From the NCBI RefSeq assembly GCF_015594925.2, contig NZ_CP087590.1, positions 1,116,001 to 1,180,000 of the forward strand: DNA of 64,000 nt. The letters run 5' to 3'. Numbering within the stretch: the stretch's first letter is position 1; each line of letters starts with the position of its first letter. The notes beneath the pieces are model-generated. The model did no database searches and had not been told where the DNA came from. It saw only the letters and a list, made by a program, of their open reading frames with translations. Source of the DNA: Vibrio sp. VB16 (GTDB lineage Bacteria > Pseudomonadota > Gammaproteobacteria > Enterobacterales > Vibrionaceae). The position numbers and the translations under genes were made by a program. Positions 1 through 9,900 of the stretch are shown piece by piece.

Positions 1-894
1 ACCAACACCAGCAGATACCACTTCTGTTATTGGTTTTCCTTGTTCTGCGGCCATGTAGCCAAGAACAGAGAAAATCATTACACCCGCGAGGATTGAGAAA
101 CCACAGTTTATCAATACCGTCATAAAGGCGTTGTTGTTGATATCCGATTTTTCAGGTAGGTAGCTTGAGTACGCTAACATGATGGCAAATCCGATACTCA
201 GTGTGAAGAAGATTTGGCCATAAGCCGCCGCCCACACTTTCATATCCGTAAGCCGACTGAAATCAGGTTCAAATAGGTAGTTGATACCGTCAATAGCGCC
301 TGGTAGGAAAATCATACGCGCAATCAATACAATCACCATGATGAACAAAACTGGCATCATAATTTTTGCTGCACGTTCAATACCGGCCTTAACTCCACCT
401 GCAATCGCGGCATAAGTGATGGCCCAAGCGATCAGCATCGAACCAGCAATACCCCACTGCATACCACCTAGATTCGAAGGTGAATTGTCACCCAATCCTA
501 GATACTCGCTGAAGAAGAACGCATTTGTGTCTGCTCCCCATTCCTGAGTAAATGACATGCCCAAGTATGAAATCGCCCAACCAATGACGGCCACATAATA
601 CACGGCAATCGTTGCGGCAACACCGATTTGGAACCAACCCAACCACTCAAATTTGGCGTTAATACGCGCCAGAGTAATAGGAGCCGACCCACGATTTCTT
701 TGACCCATGCTGAACTCTAGGATCATGAATGGGATACCTGCGGTGATCATGGCAAAAAGGTAAGGAATCAAAAAGGCGCCACCACCATTTTCATAGGCCA
801 TATAAGGAAAACGCCAGATGTTTCCTAGGCCGATAGCAGATCCAACTGCGGCAAGAATAAATCCTGCACGGGATCCCCATTGTTCACGCTTCAT
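1..894 (-). CDS. Sodium-dependent transporter, NSS/SNF family (3' end outside window)
   Basis: The reading frame is open from an ATG at 892-894 to the window edge (298 codons, no stop), so this is the N-terminal part of a protein that is usually 440-500 residues. It is an inner-membrane Na+ symporter of the LeuT/TnaT/MhsT type, probably for amino acids. Residues 18-31 read GSAIGLGNIWRFPY, the unwound TM1 that forms the Na+ and substrate site. Several hydrophobic helices follow. A GGAGTA Shine-Dalgarno precedes the ATG. The substrate cannot be told from this part. The gene is divergent from the small membrane protein at 1534 across 640 bp of non-coding DNA. Confidence 0.9.
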   Translation of the reverse strand, partial: MKREQWGSRAGFILAAVGSAIGLGNIWRFPYMAYENGGGAFLIPYLFAMITAGIPFMILEFSMGQRNRGSAPITLARINAKFEWLGWFQIGVAATIAVYYVAVIGWAISYLGMSFTQEWGADTNAFFFSEYLGLGDNSPSNLGGMQWGIAGSMLIAWAITYAAIAGGVKAGIERAAKIMMPVLFIMVIVLIARMIFLPGAIDGINYLFEPDFSRLTDMKVWAAAYGQIFFTLSIGFAIMLAYSSYLPEKSDINNNAFMTVLINCGFSILAGVMIFSVLGYMAAEQGKPITEVVSAGVG

Positions 895-1533
895 AGTTAC
901 TCCTTTACTACTAAACTCTGAGTTATGAAGCATTTACACTTCGTCCAATATGGATTAACTACTAAGTAACATTATTAACTCTTTTAAGACTAACTTGATA
1001 GAGTTAATTCTGTCATCTGTGTAGAAAACTAGATTTAATATCTAGTTACTAAGGTAAATTTCAGAGTTATGTTCTGTATTATATGGTGTGTGTTTGCGAA
1101 ACCTGAAATAATCAGCTACGCGTTGAGTGGAGATTACAGAGATAGACAGAGTAAAGCAATAGAAACGGGTTGTTAAAAAATATAATTATTTTGGTTCTAA
1201 AAGTGTTAATGAGGCTATATTTTGGGGGAATAGTTTATGTTTTATCTTAAAGGCAGTGTTAATATCTTATATTAGATAAGTTAATAGATAATATTACTTT
1301 TCCTCATCGCAGTGCGTATGACTGAAAAATGTGCAATATGCACAATTATCTTACTATTTACCTATATTTTTGGTTATTTAAGGCTTTCATGCTGATAAAG
1401 TGAAACAGACATAAAAGGTTAGAGGACGATGTGTGACAACCGCTACAGTTTCAAAGCTTGGCGGTGATGGTTGCTTGTGAATATTAGCTTCGTCTGTTAT
1501 TTAGTCAATATATAAAATAAAGGAGAACGTGTT
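895..1533. other. Long intergenic region between the NSS transporter and ynhF-like gene
   Basis: About 640 bp of AT-rich DNA between divergent genes. I see no convincing ORF, tRNA or strong terminator. It must hold both promoters. A T/A-rich TATAAA stretch lies about 20 bp before the AAAGGAG ribosome site of the small gene at 1534. Confidence 0.5.
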
Positions 1534-1623
1534 ATGGAATACAACTTAAAAATGGCACTAGCGGTTGTTGCAGGATCTTATGCTGTCATTCTTTTCTGTA
1601 GCTTTGTAGCGATCGCTAACTAA
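1534..1623 (+). CDS. YnhF-like 29-residue membrane peptide
   Basis: A 29-codon ORF starts at ATG 1534 behind a strong AAAGGAGA ribosome site (1519-1526) and stops at TAA 1621. The product begins MEYNLKMALAVV, then has one hydrophobic helix (about residues 7-27) and ends AIAN. Length, the N-terminal xxxLKxxL pattern and the single transmembrane segment recall E. coli YnhF, also 29 residues, a small membrane protein of unknown role. It lies 21 bp upstream of yjjU on the same strand and may share its transcript. It could instead be an unrelated single-span peptide. The coding call rests on the excellent ribosome site and the membrane-like composition. Confidence 0.6.
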   Translation: MEYNLKMALAVVAGSYAVILFCSFVAIAN

Positions 1624-1644
1624 TCGTTATATGAAGCGTACACT

Positions 1645-2805
1645 ATGTCCAATCGAGGTGTTGTAAGTGGTATACATTCAGACTTAGATCTTATTAAGTA
1701 TGGTAAGTACCAAAATGGGCGCAGTGCATTGGTTACTCAGGGAGGAGGTCAATGTGGTATTTTTACGTCTGGCGTTTTAGATGCCTTTCTCCTTTCCAAT
1801 TTTGATCCCTTCGATGTCTTCTATGGCACATCTGCAGGTGCGTTAAATATTAGCGCGTATTTGTGCCGACAACCCGGTATAGGTAAAGCCTTTACGTTAG
1901 ATTTGACGACAGATGATAAGTTTTTCCATCTGTTCAGTTATATGCGACGTAAACAAAGTATGGATCTTGATTGGGCACTGAATAAATTTCGCGATTATCC
2001 CTACAAGCTTGATCTGGATATGGGACGAAAGGTTCTAAGAGAGAGGCAAGCCTTTGCTGCTGTTACCGAAGTTAGTAGCATTAAAGACAGATATGTTCCG
2101 CTATTGTCAGAAAACTGGTATGACATCATGCGAGCAACGTGTGCTATTCCGGGTCTTTACTCTGAAGAAGTGATAATTGAGGGTAAGAGGTTTGTTGATG
2201 GTGGTGTGACCGCCGCTATACCCGTCCAAGAAGCTTGGCGACAGGGTGCTCGTAATATTATTGTCATTCGAACAGAAAGCCTCGAATCAGAAGTAGAAAA
2301 AATTAGAGAGTTAAATATTGATGTTCATTGGATTAAAGAACCAATGAATAATGTTCAAGACCGTTGGAATAAAACCGTTGAACAGTGGAAAAACGAGTGG
2401 AGTGGTTTCTGGCAGGAGCAAATAGATAAATCGAGAAAGAAGAAAACACACCATAAGCATTTAGATATTCTTAATGGCGGGCGTTGGTTGTATGGGGCAG
2501 GCGACGTGTATCGCTTAAGCCATTTACTGGGCGGAAAGTTTGATTCAGGTTTGGCCGACTTTTTTATGGTTCATTATCAAAGTCTTGCACTAACTAATGC
2601 ATTCTTGAGTAATCCTCCTGATGACTGTTTTATTGTGCAAATAGTACCTTCTGAGCCGCTAAAATCCTCACCGCTAATGAGTAAAAAAGAAGACCTCATT
2701 TTTGACTATGAACTGGGTCTTAGTGCGGGTTACGAATTTATCAAGCAACACTCTTTAGCAAGAAAGAACGCTGCTAATATACCTGAATCCAGATGTAAGT
2801 ATTAG
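1645..2805 (+). CDS. yjjU: Patatin-like phospholipase YjjU
   Basis: A patatin-fold serine hydrolase of 386 residues, expected to be a cytoplasmic acyl hydrolase on lipids. The family motifs are all present: the glycine-rich oxyanion loop GGGQCG at 33-38, the nucleophile elbow GTSAG with Ser63, and the DGG motif with Asp185 of the Ser-Asp dyad. The sequence tracks E. coli YjjU (357 residues) over most of its length, including the segments around RATCAIPG and GARNIIVIRT. The last ~30 residues are a variable tail. The ATG at 1645 has only a weak ribosome site, and translation may depend on the small gene just upstream. The physiological substrate is unknown. Confidence 0.88.
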   Translation: MSNRGVVSGIHSDLDLIKYGKYQNGRSALVTQGGGQCGIFTSGVLDAFLLSNFDPFDVFYGTSAGALNISAYLCRQPGIGKAFTLDLTTDDKFFHLFSYMRRKQSMDLDWALNKFRDYPYKLDLDMGRKVLRERQAFAAVTEVSSIKDRYVPLLSENWYDIMRATCAIPGLYSEEVIIEGKRFVDGGVTAAIPVQEAWRQGARNIIVIRTESLESEVEKIRELNIDVHWIKEPMNNVQDRWNKTVEQWKNEWSGFWQEQIDKSRKKKTHHKHLDILNGGRWLYGAGDVYRLSHLLGGKFDSGLADFFMVHYQSLALTNAFLSNPPDDCFIVQIVPSEPLKSSPLMSKKEDLIFDYELGLSAGYEFIKQHSLARKNAANIPESRCKY

Positions 2806-2815
2806 GTAAGAATTT

Positions 2816-2860
2816 AGGGTCAGTTGATCTTTCGTGGTTAAATTTTGATCAACAGACCCT
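2816..2860. terminator. Hairpin between convergent yjjU and pykA
   Basis: A 14-bp stem with one mismatch (2816-2829 paired with 2847-2860) encloses a 17-nt loop, lying between two genes that converge. Neither side has a long T run, so it is a weak intrinsic terminator or an mRNA 3'-end protector for both transcripts. Confidence 0.5.
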
Positions 2861-2875
2861 CGCACTGATAGGCGA

Positions 2876-4321
2876 CTATTGTACGGTTATTATTCGCATA
2901 CAGTTTGTTGAACCAATGATGTCCATTACGTCTCCTTGCGTAATAATGACAATATCCCCACTATGTACATAACCTTTATTTTTTAGAGTATTAATGGCCT
3001 CTTGAGCCGATGATATGCCCGCATCTGCATGGGAATCAAAGTACACAGGCGTAACGCCTCGATATAAAGATGATTTGTTTAAGGTAGACTCATTGCGAGA
3101 GAGTGCAAATATAGGGAGACCAGAGCTTAGACGAGACATCATAAGTGGTGTTTTACCCGATTCTGTTAGTGATATCATCGCTTTCACACCTTCTAAATGA
3201 TTGGCAGAATACATCGTTGCCATCGCTATTGCTTCTTCGGTCGCTTGGAATGTCTTATCAATACGATAACTCGATGTACTCAAAGACGGCATTTTTTCTG
3301 CACCAACACAGACACTGGCCATTGATATTACGGTTTCAACGGGGTGTGCACCAACGGCAGTCTCGCCGGATAGCATAACCGCGTCTGTGCCATCTAATAC
3401 GGCGTTAGCGACATCCATTACTTCAGCACGTGTTGGCATTGAGTTGACTATCATTGATTCCATCATTTGAGTCGCGGTGATCACGGTTCGGTTTAAACTG
3501 CGAGTACGTTTAATGAGTTGTTTTTGGACTCCGATCAATTCAGGGTCACCGATCTCTACACCTAGATCACCACGGGCGACCATGATGACATCTGAAGCGA
3601 GAATGATGTCATCTATGCTTTCTGCATTTGCAACCGTTTCGGCTCTTTCAACTTTAGCGACTAATTTCGCTTCCAATCCTGCATCACGGGCAAGCCTTCT
3701 CGCGTATCTCATATCTTCCCCATTACGCGGGAACGAGATAGCGAGATAATCGACTTTTATTTTTGCCGCGGTCAAAATATCTTGTTTGTCTTTTTCAGTA
3801 AGCGCTTCTGCAGATAGTCCTCCCCCTTTTTTATTGATCCCTTTGTTGTTTGAAAGCACGCCACCGATGACAACCTCAGTAAACACTTTGCTGCCTTTTA
3901 CGGATATAACTTTGAGCTGAACTCGGCCATCGTCAAGCATTAAAAGGTCACCGTTAGAAACATCTTGCGGTAGGTTTTTATAGTCCAGACCAACGGCGTC
4001 TTGATCTCCCATCCCTGCTTCTAGTTCACTATCTAAGGTGAATTTTTCCCCAACAACGAGGTCGACTTTGTCATTTTTAAAAGTAGAGACTCGAATTTTA
4101 GGGCCTTGTAGGTCACCAAGAATAGCGATGTGTTGACCTAATTTCGCAGCAATTTCTTTGACCTTTTTTGCTCTTTTAATGTGGTCATTAGCACTGCCAT
4201 GTGAAAAATTCATGCGAACAACGTTTGCACCAGCTTTGATGATGTCTTCGAGGACATTGTCTTTATCTGTGGCAGGACCAAGTGTGGTAACAATTTTTGT
4301 TCTTCTAAGCATTTCTACCAT
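2876..4321 (-). CDS. pykA: Pyruvate kinase II (PykA)
   Basis: Cytoplasmic pyruvate kinase, converting phosphoenolpyruvate and ADP to pyruvate and ATP as the last step of glycolysis. The 481 residues match the length of E. coli PykA (480) and follow that isozyme closely from RRTKIVTTLGPATDKDN onward. Visible family segments are MNFSHG in the first lobe, GDLQGPKIR, the AKVERAE catalytic lysine region, MVARGDLGVEI and TATQMMESM. The C-terminal effector domain is complete. A GGAGAT ribosome site lies 5 nt before the ATG. It is divergent from mlc across 287 bp that holds a candidate Mlc operator, a sensible pairing of glycolytic exit and sugar-uptake control. Confidence 0.97.
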   Translation of the reverse strand: MVEMLRRTKIVTTLGPATDKDNVLEDIIKAGANVVRMNFSHGSANDHIKRAKKVKEIAAKLGQHIAILGDLQGPKIRVSTFKNDKVDLVVGEKFTLDSELEAGMGDQDAVGLDYKNLPQDVSNGDLLMLDDGRVQLKVISVKGSKVFTEVVIGGVLSNNKGINKKGGGLSAEALTEKDKQDILTAAKIKVDYLAISFPRNGEDMRYARRLARDAGLEAKLVAKVERAETVANAESIDDIILASDVIMVARGDLGVEIGDPELIGVQKQLIKRTRSLNRTVITATQMMESMIVNSMPTRAEVMDVANAVLDGTDAVMLSGETAVGAHPVETVISMASVCVGAEKMPSLSTSSYRIDKTFQATEEAIAMATMYSANHLEGVKAMISLTESGKTPLMMSRLSSGLPIFALSRNESTLNKSSLYRGVTPVYFDSHADAGISSAQEAINTLKNKGYVHSGDIVIITQGDVMDIIGSTNCMRIITVQ

Positions 4322-4460
4322 TTTTTATCTCCGTTACTGACTTTACTCTTTGAGTATATGATATGAATCTAAGGCGAGAAAAAAGAATTGTTCTATTGGG
4401 GTGTAGTTATCATTTAGGGTAAAGTGTTTCGACGGCGTGGTAATCCTGTCCTGGATCAAT

Positions 4461-4479
4461 TATTTCGGTGTTTGAAATA
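4461..4479. promoter_or_regulatory. Candidate Mlc/NagC-type operator
   Basis: A perfect dyad TATTTC-N7-GAAATA lies in the pykA-mlc divergent promoter region. ROK repressors Mlc and NagC bind AT-rich dyads with TATTT/AAATA arms, and Mlc is known to control its own gene in E. coli. Assignment to Mlc is by position and resemblance only. Confidence 0.45.
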
Positions 4480-4608
4480 TAAATTTCTCTCTATTTATGA
4501 ACTAAATACGATTTGTGCGTGATACTGGTCACGGCGATTTGCTAAGGCGCTTCACAATTACTTCGCAAAGTAAAAAAATCACCCTAACAGTGTTATTTGG
4601 AGTTTCAG

Positions 4609-5823
4609 ATGTACATGGCTCAACCAGGCCATATTGATCATATCAAACAGTTCAATGCTGGTCGTGTATATAAATTAATTGATGAGCTCGGCCCAATCTC
4701 TCGTATCGATCTGTCGAAAACGAGTTCTTTGGCGCCAGCAAGTATCACAAAAATTACTCGTGAGCTTATCGATGCACATCTTATTCATGAAACTACGGTT
4801 CAGGAAGCGACGAGTCGTGGGCGGCCTGCTGTCGGTTTACAAACTAATAATGAGGGTTGGCAGTTTCTCTCTATGAGATTAGGTCGTGGATATTTAACTA
4901 TCGCACTGCATGAGTTAGGTGGTTCGGTTTTAGTCGATACAAAAATAGATATTCATGAAGTGGAACAAGATGATCTACTCGCACGTCTTCTCCATGAAAC
5001 GGAGGAATTTTTTCAAACCTATGCCGATCAGTTAAATAGAGTAACCAGTATTGCAGTAACGCTGCCGGGTTTGGTTAACTCTGAGCACGGTATTGTGATT
5101 CAAATGCCACACTACAATGTCGCAAATTTGCCGTTGGGCCCAGAAATGTACAAGGCGACAGGTTTGCCTGTATTTATTGCCAATGATACGCACGCATGGG
5201 CACTTGCTGAGAAACTTTTTGGGAACTCTCAGGTAAATGATAGTTCTGTGTTGATTTCGATTCATCACGGTGTTGGCGCGGGTATTGTGCTAGATGGTCG
5301 GGTACTTCAGGGTAAAAATGGTAATATTGGTGACCTTGGGCATATTCAGATAGATCCCGCGGGTAAGCGTTGTCATTGTGGTAACTACGGCTGCCTTGAA
5401 ACGGTCGCGAGTTCTAAAGCAATTAGAGAAGAAGTCACAATGCGTCTGGAACAAGGAGAAGTCTCCTCTATTGATGCTGCCAACCCCACTATCGAAGCGA
5501 TCTGTTCTGCAGCCGCGGCGGGCGATCCTCTCGCGGTGGAGGTAATTGAAAAGCTTGGTTATTATTTGGGATCAGCCATCGCTATCATGATCAATCTGTT
5601 TAATCCTGAAAAAGTACTCATTGGCGGTGTAATTAACCGCGCCAAATCCATTCTTTATCCGGCTATAGAGTCTTCGATTAAGAAGCAAAGCTTAGCCGTT
5701 TATCATCGAAACGTAGATATAGTCGAGAGTCGCTTTCTCAAGCAAGCCACTATGCCTGGTGCCGCGTTAATTAAACAAGCTATGTATGATGGAGAGCTAT
5801 TAATGAAGGTAGTGGAGGGCTGA
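4609..5823 (+). CDS. mlc: ROK-family transcriptional repressor Mlc
   Basis: Sugar-responsive repressor of 404 residues, in E. coli the regulator of ptsG, ptsHI and other sugar-uptake genes that is sequestered by unphosphorylated EIICB-Glc. The N terminus (about 5-70) is the winged-helix domain, with PGHIDHIKQFNAG and ASITKITREL as in E. coli Mlc. The rest is the ROK fold with the zinc site CHCGNYGCLE. I chose the ATG at 4609 over an upstream TTG (4597). GGAG at 4599-4602 sits at normal spacing from this ATG, and the product then begins like E. coli Mlc just before QPGHID. NagC is the main alternative, but the sequence follows Mlc better. Confidence 0.93.
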   Translation: MYMAQPGHIDHIKQFNAGRVYKLIDELGPISRIDLSKTSSLAPASITKITRELIDAHLIHETTVQEATSRGRPAVGLQTNNEGWQFLSMRLGRGYLTIALHELGGSVLVDTKIDIHEVEQDDLLARLLHETEEFFQTYADQLNRVTSIAVTLPGLVNSEHGIVIQMPHYNVANLPLGPEMYKATGLPVFIANDTHAWALAEKLFGNSQVNDSSVLISIHHGVGAGIVLDGRVLQGKNGNIGDLGHIQIDPAGKRCHCGNYGCLETVASSKAIREEVTMRLEQGEVSSIDAANPTIEAICSAAAAGDPLAVEVIEKLGYYLGSAIAIMINLFNPEKVLIGGVINRAKSILYPAIESSIKKQSLAVYHRNVDIVESRFLKQATMPGAALIKQAMYDGELLMKVVEG

Positions 5824-6001
5824 TTTTTGGTACATGTTATGTACTGAAGATTGATATTAATCAGTTGTCTTATGTTTTCATGGTGTGTCTATGGATACTG
5901 GATAGGTTTATCCGATGTTGTATAGTATAAATAACGGTATCGTAATTTTTTGTTTCTAAGTGTGAATTAGAACTTAATTCCAATCTCTGTGAGAAAGTCG
6001 T

Positions 6002-6943
6002 ATGTCTGGAGTATTAAGTAGCGTTGATCAAAGAACGAACTTGGTGGGTGAAAACCGACTTGAGTTGTTGTTGTTTAAACTGAGCAATCGCCAACTGTTT
6101 GCGATCAATGTGTTTAAGGTTAAAGAAATACTAAAAGTACCTGTTGTAACTAAATTGCCAGGCTCTCACCCGAATGTCATTGGTGTGGCTTCTTTACGTG
6201 GAGAGTCAGTCCCCATTATTGATCTTCGTGCTGCTATTGGGTACCGACCTATGCACCCAGATGAAGAGCAGAATTTAATTATTACGGAATACAACCGAAG
6301 TGTTCAGGGTTTTTTAGTCGGTCAGGTTCGGAATATTGTAAACACAACGTGGACTGATATTGCGCCGCCACCTAAAACAGCCGGTAAATCAAACTACTTA
6401 ACGGCCATCACTAATATAGAAGATGAAGGCGTACAGAAGATTGTTGAGATCATCGACGTCGAGAAGGTATTGGCTCAGATTATTGATTACGATATTTCTA
6501 TTTCTGAAGGCGTTCTTGATGAGCGGCTTGCGACTCAAATGGTGGGTAGAAGTGTCCTAGTCGTTGATGATTCATCGACTGCTAGAGGTCAAATCAAAGG
6601 TACACTTGAACAATTAGGCTTGAATATTATTGAGTGCGGTGATGGTTTAGAGGCCTTGAATTTACTACGCAAGTGGAGTGATGAAGGGACAGACATTACT
6701 GAAAAACTGATGATGATGATTACCGACGCTGAAATGCCAGAAATGGATGGGTATAGATTAACTCACGAAGTACGGAATGACCCACGAATGAAAAATCTAT
6801 TTATTACTTTAAATACCTCTTTGAGTGGTAGTTTTAATGATGCAATGGTAGAAAAAGTCGGTTGTGATCGCTTTATCTCTAAATTCCAACCCGATCTTTT
6901 AGTGGGTGTGGCCCAAGAGAGAATGAAGCAGATTTTGGATTAG
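6002..6943 (+). CDS. cheV: Chemotaxis coupling protein CheV
   Basis: A 313-residue scaffold linking chemoreceptors to CheA. An N-terminal CheW-like domain (about 15-165) is followed by a receiver domain (about 183-310). The receiver has the acidic pair in VLVVDDSST (Asp189/190), the phospho-acceptor Asp242 in TDAEMPEMDG, a Thr at 272 and Lys294 in ISKF. It should be phosphorylated by CheA for adaptation. CheW domain motifs ELLLFKL and GVASLRGESVPIIDL are clear. It stands alone here, without other che genes, as is usual for cheV. The ATG has a weak GAGAAAG ribosome site. A hairpin follows the stop. Confidence 0.96.
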   Translation: MSGVLSSVDQRTNLVGENRLELLLFKLSNRQLFAINVFKVKEILKVPVVTKLPGSHPNVIGVASLRGESVPIIDLRAAIGYRPMHPDEEQNLIITEYNRSVQGFLVGQVRNIVNTTWTDIAPPPKTAGKSNYLTAITNIEDEGVQKIVEIIDVEKVLAQIIDYDISISEGVLDERLATQMVGRSVLVVDDSSTARGQIKGTLEQLGLNIIECGDGLEALNLLRKWSDEGTDITEKLMMMITDAEMPEMDGYRLTHEVRNDPRMKNLFITLNTSLSGSFNDAMVEKVGCDRFISKFQPDLLVGVAQERMKQILD

Positions 6944-6948
6944 TGTTC

Positions 6949-6968
6949 TCCGGCATTTTTATGCCGGA
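6949..6968. terminator. Hairpin between cheV and dnaE2
   Basis: An 8-bp perfect stem TCCGGCAT/ATGCCGGA with a TTTT loop directly follows the cheV stop and precedes the end of convergent dnaE2. The T content after it is modest (AATAAATTT), so termination is plausible but not strong. Confidence 0.55.
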
Positions 6969-6975
6969 AATAAAT

Positions 6976-9900
6976 TTAATGGAAGTCCCGAGATTGGGTA
7001 CTAAGCTGTGCGATAGAGTCGGTTAAATCAATCAGCTTACCTGCAATAACATGGGTTACTTGACCATCATGTTCTAGTATCCCTTTTACTTTTAGTATTT
7101 TAGCGGTTAGATACGCTTCCTGTTGAGCCCTTGCGGTGTTAGACCACACCACCACATTGACATTACCAGTATCATCTTCCAAAGTGAAAAATGTCACACC
7201 TGCCGCGGTCCCAGGAGACTGTCGGCCCGTAACAATACCTGCTACCGTCACCAGTGATTTGTGTGGCTGATTTAACAATTCTACCTGCCGCGTAAATTTA
7301 CCTAATATCCCTTTTTCTTCCAACAAGGTTATAGGGTGTTTTGCGAGCGATACGCCTGTTGCAGCATAGTCTTCAGTTAATGTTTCAAATTCATTTTCTT
7401 GGTATTGGAACGTATTATTGTCGGTAGAATGTTGTCGAAATAGAGGGTAATCCTGTACTGAATCCATGACGGCCCAGCGGGTTGCATACCGGTCTCCTGA
7501 AAGTGCTTTTAAGGCATCAGCAGACGCTAAGGCTTCGATATCCTTTTTGTTCAAACCGATGTTTTTGAGTTGCCCACTGTTGCTATACCCATTTTCTGGA
7601 CGATTATTGATAAGTTGTTTTGCCCCTTTTTCTGAAAGCCCTCGAACAAGGCGAAACCCTAGACGTAAGGCGTAACCTTGGTTGTTTCGTTGATCGTTAG
7701 GCACCATGATGTGGTCGTATTTTGAATGATTCACAGACACTGGTAGAACCGAAATATTATGTCGGCGGGCGTCTTGAATCAGCTGAGATGGGCTATAAAA
7801 CCCCATCGGTAAGCTGTTTAAAATAGAGGTGTAAAAGGCTTCAGGATAATAATATTTTAGCCATGCAGAGCAGTACGCTAATATTGCAAAAGAGGCAGAA
7901 TGACTCTCAGGAAAACCATATTCACCAAAGCCGCAGATTTGATTAAAGATGCGCTGTGCAAACTCAGCGTCATAGCCTCTTTCTAGCATGCCATTGATAA
8001 GCTTATCCTTGAACTTAAACACATGACCATTTTTTTTCCATGCGGCCATCGCTCGTCGTAGTTGGTCTGCCTCTCCTCCTGTAAAACCCGCGGCCACCAT
8101 GGCTAACTTAATGACTTGTTCTTGAAATATTGGGACGCCCATCGTGCGATGTAGAACGTCACGAACGGCTTCCGAAGGGTAAGTGACGGGCTCTTTACCA
8201 TCTCGCCGTTTTAGGAACGGGTGAACCATATCGCCTTGGATAGGCCCAGGGCGAACAATAGCAATTTGAATAACAAGATCGTAATAGCACCTCGGTTTCA
8301 AACGCGGCAGCATGCTCATTTGAGCTCGAGATTCAATCTGAAATACACCCACGGTATCTGCTTTTTGTAGCATGGCGTAGACTTTTTCATCATCTTGCAT
8401 GCGACTGATATCCGGGATAGTTAACGTACGCTGTTCGTGTTTTTGTATGAGATCGAAGCATTTTCTAATCGCACTGAGCATACCAAGAGCAAGTACATCG
8501 ACTTTTAATAACTTGAGTGTTTCTAAATCGTCTTTGTCCCATTGGATTACCGTTCTTTCGGGCATAGAGGCATTTTCGACTGGAACCAGTTCATATAGAG
8601 GGCCAGAAGAGATAACAAAACCACCAACATGTTGAGATAGATGACGTGGAAAACCCATGATCTCATTAACCAGTTGTATAAATTGTTGGCCTTTTAGCGA
8701 GTCGGGTTTTAGACCTAATTCGGTGAGCTGGGCTTGCCAATCGAGGGTGCGATCACGTCGATTGGTGTTTTTTATAAAAAAGTCCAATTGAGTGTTTGAA
8801 ATTCCTAGTGCCTTACCGACATCTCGAACTGCGCTTTTGTATCGATAACTGATAACCGTTGCGGCTAAAGCGGCTCTCTCTCGGCCATATTTTTTATAGA
8901 TATATTGAATCACCTCTTCTCGCCTTTCGTGCTCAAAATCGACATCGATGTCTGGTGGCTCATCTCTCTCTTTACTGATGAAACGTTCAAACAGAACGGA
9001 GATCTGTCTTGGATCGACAGCGGTAATCTCTAAACAATAACAAACAACAGAATTGGCGGCTGAACCGCGTCCTTGGTAGAGAATACTCTGACTTTTGGCG
9101 AACATGACGATGTCATGGATAGTTAAAAAATAGAAAGGGTATTTTAACTCTTCAATTAGAATTAGCTCCTTGTCTATCGTTGCTTGAACCTCGATAGGAA
9201 CACCATTAGGGAAACGAATCTTTTTTCCGTTTTCAACTAATTTCCGCAGATAACTCATGGGGGTATGCCCAATGGGTATGAGCTCTGCAGGATACTGGTA
9301 ACAAAGCTCTTTCATCGTAAACGTACATTGTTGAGCCAGTTTGTGCGAGGCTTGCAACCACGAAGATTCAAAGATAATTTTCAGCTTATCTATGGGGCGT
9401 AAGCTTTGCTCGGTATTACTAATAAGATGTTGTTTAATGCCAGTAATAGCACTGTTTTCTCGTATTGCTGTTAGCGTATGTTGAAGCGGCAAACGTGTAG
9501 CGCTATGCATTAACACCCCGCCACAAGCCGTGATTGGAATATTGAATAAGTCAGCGAGTTGTTTGCAGTGGTCGAGATAACATTTGTCTGTGCTTTTTAG
9601 ATGGCGTTGGAGGCCAAGCCACATCCTTTCTTGATGATGTTTCGCTAACCAGTCTCCCCAATATTGATCGCAGTGTTTTTGACGAGGCAACCAAAGGATA
9701 TAGCAGTGTTTAAGGGACATAATATCCCACTCGGAGAGATTGTATCTGCCTTTCTCTGCTCGTCTTCTTGCATTGGTGATGACTCGGCATAGTTCGGCGT
9801 AAGCTTCGCGTGTAGGGCTAAGTAGGACTATCTGGCATTCAGAATTGAGCCAAAACATACTGCCGATGATAAGTTTAACCTTGAGCTTTTTCTCTTCGAT

